A stretch of DNA of 64,000 nucleotides from Nocardia carnea NBRC 14403 (GTDB lineage Bacteria; Actinomycetota; Actinomycetes; Mycobacteriales; Mycobacteriaceae), in NCBI RefSeq assembly GCF_000308515.1, contig NZ_BAFV01000007.1:1-64000 (forward strand). Reading direction: 5' to 3'. Of the stretch, positions 60,595-64,000 are shown one piece after another (within the stretch, counting starts at the first letter, position 1; each line of letters begins with the position of its first letter). Below the pieces are notes generated by a model. The model did not search any database and had not been told where the DNA came from. It saw nothing but the letters and a program-made list of their open reading frames with translations. The position numbers and the translations under genes were made by a program.

Positions 60595-61341
60595 ATGAAA
60601 ACCCTTCTCGCGCTGCTCGTTCGAATCGGCCTGGTATTCGTCTGCCTGGGCCTCGGTTCCGCGGCCTCGCCGGCGGCGGTCGCCCAACCCGGCCCTACGG
60701 TATCGAATCCCGTACTGGTGATCGGCGGATTCGATGCCGACCAGGGGATTCTGGAGAAGCTGCGCGAGGCTTTGGACGAATGGGGATATTCGGCTTATTC
60801 CATGGTTCTTCCCGCGGTGCCGTCCCTCTCCGGGGCGCCGACGGGGTCGGCTCCCATCGCCGAATCGGCAGCCGCGGTCGCGCAGGCCGTGGAGGAGATC
60901 CGGCGGGAGACCGGTGCGGCGCGGGTCGATGTCGCCGCGCATTCGATGGGCGGGCTCGCCGCCCGGCACTGGGTCAAATTCCTCGGCGGCGGCGAATCTG
61001 TCGGTACCTACGTCGATTTCGGCACGCCGAATTCGGGCCAGTCGCTCGGCTTGCTCTGTTCGCTCTTCTGGCCCGGATGCCTGGATATCGCGCCCGGTTC
61101 GCCGTTTCTGCGGGCACTCAACGAACCACCCGCGGTTCCGCCCGGACTCACCGCCTACCACCTGTTCTCGGAAAACGAAGGCCCGGAACGTGAGCCGCTG
61201 CCGGGCGCGTTCAACGCCGGCGTTCAGGATTTCTGCCCGGGCCGGCACGTGATTCACCGCGATGAACCACGCGACGGCGCGTTCCAGGAGCTGATCGTCT
61301 CGGCCTTGCGTGGAGGCCCGCTGGCCACCAGCTGTCCGTAG
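60595..61341 (+). CDS. secreted lipase/esterase (alpha/beta hydrolase)
   Basis: A 248-aa protein with a signal peptide (MKTLLALLVRIGL..., cleavage near the Ala-Gln at residue ~31) and a lipase-like fold. The nucleophile elbow AHSMGG is preceded by RVDVA, and FGTPNSG follows, as in EstA/LipA-type class 2 lipases. A His in RHVIHRDEP may complete the triad. The ATG at 60595 has AGGAAAG upstream. It is probably transcribed alone. Confidence 0.87.
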   Translation: MKTLLALLVRIGLVFVCLGLGSAASPAAVAQPGPTVSNPVLVIGGFDADQGILEKLREALDEWGYSAYSMVLPAVPSLSGAPTGSAPIAESAAAVAQAVEEIRRETGAARVDVAAHSMGGLAARHWVKFLGGGESVGTYVDFGTPNSGQSLGLLCSLFWPGCLDIAPGSPFLRALNEPPAVPPGLTAYHLFSENEGPEREPLPGAFNAGVQDFCPGRHVIHRDEPRDGAFQELIVSALRGGPLATSCP

Positions 61342-61663
61342 CAATACTGCTCCCGGAGCGCAGAACTCGATCAGCCATGCACGCTGGTGCGTCCGGCTAG
61401 GACGCGTCCGCCAGGACTCGCGTCATGGTGGCGAGCGGGCCCGGCGTACGTGCTCACGGAACCTCGTCCCGATCCGTTCCGAATCGATCGTTCGGGTCCG
61501 TTCCTGATCGCTCCCGCAACTACCTCACCTTCCGGAGCGTGGCTGTCCATCGCAGGCGATTTCGATGCGCTACTGAACAAGGCCGACTACCGGCGGTGAT
61601 CAGGTGGTTCGCTGGAGGTGGCCGACGACTTTCAGATCGTCGGCCACCACAGCGTGGAACGTG
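61342..61663. other. intergenic region between convergent genes
   Basis: No gene is supported in these 322 bases. The only feature is the hairpin at its right end, annotated as a terminator. Confidence 0.5.
61617..61648. terminator. terminator hairpin between convergent genes
   Basis: A perfect 12-bp stem GGTGGCCGACGA/TCGTCGGCCACC with an 8-nt loop lies 16 bases beyond the stop of the minus-strand MaoC gene. Confidence 0.75.
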
Positions 61664-62527
61664 TCAGTCGGCGTAGGTGAGGACCACGTCTCCCAGCACC
61701 GGCGCGTCGTCGCGGTCGACGGCCGTGGCGCTGATGGTCAACGTGCCCGGTTCCTGCCAGATGCGTGACCGCAGCGTCTCACCGGGGAACAGGACCCCGG
61801 CGAACCGCGCCTTGAAACCGGTGACCCGTGTCGCCGCGGACTCCAGCACCGTATCGGTGGCGGTTTTGCAGATGATCCCGTACGTGCACAGCCCGTGCAG
61901 GATCGGTGCCGGGAAACCGGCTCCCTTGGCGAATTCCGGGTCCGAGTGCAGCGGGTTGCGGTCGCCGCAGAGACGGTAGAGCAGCGCCTGCTGCGGCAGG
62001 GTCGCGGTGGTGACGTCGAAATCCGGGGCCCGGTCGGGGAGTTCGGCCTTGTTGCTGGGGCCGCGTTCGCCGCCGAAACCGCCTTCGCCGCGGGCGAAGA
62101 TGGAGGACCGTTCGGTCCACAGGGCTTCGCCGTCGGAGCCGGTGACGGTGAATTCCTGCACGATCACCGCGTTGGATCCCTTGTCCCAGATCTCGCTGAT
62201 CCGGCCGGTGCGGGTCGCTTTACCCGAGGCGGGCAGCGGCCGGTGCACCTGGATCTCCTGTGCGCCGTGAACCACCTTCGCGAGGTCGATATCGACGCCC
62301 GGGAATTTCACCTTCGGCGGGTCGGTATCGCGCAGGGTGTGCGCGACGGTGGCGAAGGTGGGCAGGACTTGCGGCTCCCGATCGTCTAGGTAGCGCAGTT
62401 CGGCGGGATCGGTCCAGCGGTGACCGGCGCCGATACCCAGGTGGTAGAGCGCGATATCGGAGGCGGTCCAGGAGAATTCCTTGCTCGGCAGTTCCGCGCC
62501 GAGCGCTACCTGTGGATCGATGGGCAT
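61664..62527 (-). CDS. MaoC-type steroid enoyl-CoA hydratase (ChsH3/Hsd4B-like)
   Basis: A double-hotdog MaoC dehydratase of 287 aa. The catalytic hydratase-2 segment is GDRNPLHSDPEFAKGAGFPAPILHGLCTYG, with Asp and His in the usual spacing. It matches the protein encoded beside kstD in M. tuberculosis (Rv3538), a hydratase for the longer steroid side chain. The ATG at 62527 follows GAGGAGAAGTT; the frame continues upstream into kstD and is rejected. It lies 14 bases after kstD, so co-transcription is likely. Confidence 0.9.
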   Translation of the reverse strand: MPIDPQVALGAELPSKEFSWTASDIALYHLGIGAGHRWTDPAELRYLDDREPQVLPTFATVAHTLRDTDPPKVKFPGVDIDLAKVVHGAQEIQVHRPLPASGKATRTGRISEIWDKGSNAVIVQEFTVTGSDGEALWTERSSIFARGEGGFGGERGPSNKAELPDRAPDFDVTTATLPQQALLYRLCGDRNPLHSDPEFAKGAGFPAPILHGLCTYGIICKTATDTVLESAATRVTGFKARFAGVLFPGETLRSRIWQEPGTLTISATAVDRDDAPVLGDVVLTYAD

Positions 62528-62541
62528 AACTTCTCCTCGGC

Positions 62542-64000
62542 TCAGGCCTCGGCCGGTGACGCGGCGGACCCGGCCTTCTTGCGGTCGATGATGTCGTGGA
62601 CGGCGAGGTAACCGAAGGCGATGGCCGGGCCGATCGTCGCGCCGGGGCCGGCGTAGGTGTGGCCCATCACCGGGGTCGACACATTGCCGGAGGCGTAGAG
62701 GCCGTCGATCGGGGTGCCGTCCTCGCGGAGTACGCGGGCCGCGGTATCGGCGACCAGGCCACCCTTGGTGCCGAGATCGCCGGGCACCATCTTGGCGGCG
62801 TAGAACGGCCCCTGGACCAGCGCGGCGAGGCACGGGTTGGGTTTGACGGTGGGGTCGCCGTAGTAGCGGTCGTACTGGCTGTCGCCGCGGTGGTAGTCCT
62901 CGTCCTTGCCGGAATCGGCGAACTTGTTGAACCGTTCGACGGTGGCGGCGAGTTTATCGGCGGGAACCCCGATCTTCTCGGCCAGTTCCTGCAGGGTCGC
63001 GGCCTTGACGATCAGGTCGTTCTCCATCCAGCGCGACGGGAACTTCAGGCCCGGCTGCAGGCTGGCGAACATGTACCGGTTGCGGTAGCGCTGATCGAAG
63101 ACCAACCAGGTGGGGATGTTCTCGCCCGGACCCTCACCCTGCCCGTATTCGCCGCCGTACATGGTGTGCACGGCCTCCACGTAGGGCGCGGATTCGTTGC
63201 CGAACCGCTCACCCTTCGGGTTGATCATGATCGAACCGGGCAGGTTGCGTTCGGACAGCGCAAACCACGGCTTTCCACCCTTGAAGATGGTCGGACCCCA
63301 CCAGGCGTCCTCCATGAAGCCGATCGCGGCACCCGCGTCCATACCGGCGAGGATGCCATCTCCGGTGTTGGTGGCGGCGCCGGTCGTCCACTCAGTGGTA
63401 ATCGGTTCGCGCTGGTACTTGGCGCGCATCTCGGCGTTGTGCTCGAACCCGCCGCTGCCCAGCACCACACCGTGGCGGGCGGTGAAGCGGACGGTTTCGC
63501 CCTTGTGGGTGGCCTCGACGCCGGTGACCTTGCCGTCCTCGATCACCAGTTTGTTCATCGGGGTGTCGAGCAGCACGGGCACGTTCGCGTCCATCAGGCC
63601 CTTGCGCATACCGGCGATGATGGCCTGACCCATCACCATCAGGTGCTTACGGGTGAATTTGGCCCAGTAGGTGCGCACGCCGACCCGCAGCGCCCGGATC
63701 ATGCCCTTGGGGTGGCGGCGGATCAGGTTCAGCCGGACGAAATCGGCCTGGGTGACGGCGACGTTCAGCGGAGCTTTGGAGTAGGGCGGGTGGATGTTGA
63801 AGCGTTCGTCGCCGAGGATCATGGCGTTGAACGGTTTGGGTTCACAGGATCGGCCACCGGCCCGGCCGCCCGGAGCTTCGGGGTAGTAGTCGGAGTATCC
63901 CTTGACCCATTCCATTTCCAGCGGACTGTTGGCCAGCACGAAATCGAGGGCTTCCGCACCGCGGTCGATATAGGTGTCGATACGTTCGGCGGGCACCACG
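62542..64000 (-). CDS. kstD: 3-ketosteroid delta1-dehydrogenase (5' end outside the window)
   Basis: An FAD flavoprotein that introduces the 1,2 double bond into the steroid A ring before ring opening. The visible ~485 residues include VVLGSGGFEHNAEMR and, at the C-terminus, GLYASGNVSTPVMGHTYAGPGATIGPAIAFGY with the flavin-contacting and catalytic Tyr/Gly region. The N-terminal Rossmann motif and start codon (roughly 75 residues) lie beyond the right edge. It is followed by the ChsH3-type hydratase. Confidence 0.92.
   Translation of the reverse strand, partial: VVPAERIDTYIDRGAEALDFVLANSPLEMEWVKGYSDYYPEAPGGRAGGRSCEPKPFNAMILGDERFNIHPPYSKAPLNVAVTQADFVRLNLIRRHPKGMIRALRVGVRTYWAKFTRKHLMVMGQAIIAGMRKGLMDANVPVLLDTPMNKLVIEDGKVTGVEATHKGETVRFTARHGVVLGSGGFEHNAEMRAKYQREPITTEWTTGAATNTGDGILAGMDAGAAIGFMEDAWWGPTIFKGGKPWFALSERNLPGSIMINPKGERFGNESAPYVEAVHTMYGGEYGQGEGPGENIPTWLVFDQRYRNRYMFASLQPGLKFPSRWMENDLIVKAATLQELAEKIGVPADKLAATVERFNKFADSGKDEDYHRGDSQYDRYYGDPTVKPNPCLAALVQGPFYAAKMVPGDLGTKGGLVADTAARVLREDGTPIDGLYASGNVSTPVMGHTYAGPGATIGPAIAFGYLAVHDIIDRKKAGSAASPAEA

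Overview
The window is GC-rich actinobacterial chromosome. Gene content and order match the Mycobacteriales (Nocardia, Rhodococcus, Mycobacterium). Supporting features are an ftsH-folE-folP-folB-folK block, panC/panD/coaX, lysS-lsr2-clpC, mhuD, carD-ispD-ispF-cysS-rlmB, kstR and the cholesterol side-chain (igr-type) genes. Many genes begin with GTG, some apparently leaderless. Nocardia or a close relative is the best guess; this is inferred from synteny and protein similarity recalled from memory, not from a database search.

Layout. 0.2-1.2 kb: an unrecognised minus-strand gene. 1.5-12 kb: ftsH, then a tightly overlapping folate operon that runs into conserved membrane and Rossmann-fold genes, panC, panD and coaX. 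Two copies of a structured repeat sit between panC and panD. 12.1-13.3 kb: a cysteine dioxygenase-like/rhodanese pair behind a leader with cysteine-codon short ORFs and two mutually exclusive hairpins. 13.5-19.3 kb: lysS, lsr2, an FHA-HTH protein and clpC. 19.4-29.4 kb: mixed small genes including a VWA protein, an orphan histidine kinase, osmC-type peroxidase, mhuD, mutY, beta-carbonic anhydrase, radA and lpqE. 29.8-34.9 kb: carD-ispD-ispF, then cysS-rlmB. 34.9-40.3 kb: a crotonase/acyl-CoA dehydrogenase pair and a znuABC-type zinc importer with a Zur-like palindrome. 40.6-43.2 kb: a trehalose-phosphatase/GH15 fusion.

43.4-51.2 kb: kstR faces fadE34-fadE28-fadE29-chsH2-chsH1-ltp2 across a single perfect KstR palindrome, forming one steroid side-chain degradation regulon. 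51.8-56.1 kb: a five-gene DUF4129/MoxR/DUF58 membrane operon. 56.1-61.3 kb: alkB, a secreted lipase, a TetR/SDR divergent pair with a long palindrome, and a second secreted esterase. 61.6 kb to the end: a ChsH3-type MaoC hydratase and the 3' part of kstD, again steroid catabolism.

The least explained features are (1) a three-copy element of two hairpins whose stems change sequence while staying complementary and whose 44-nt loop is nearly invariant, and (2) the cysteine-codon leader upstream of the cysteine dioxygenase-like gene.
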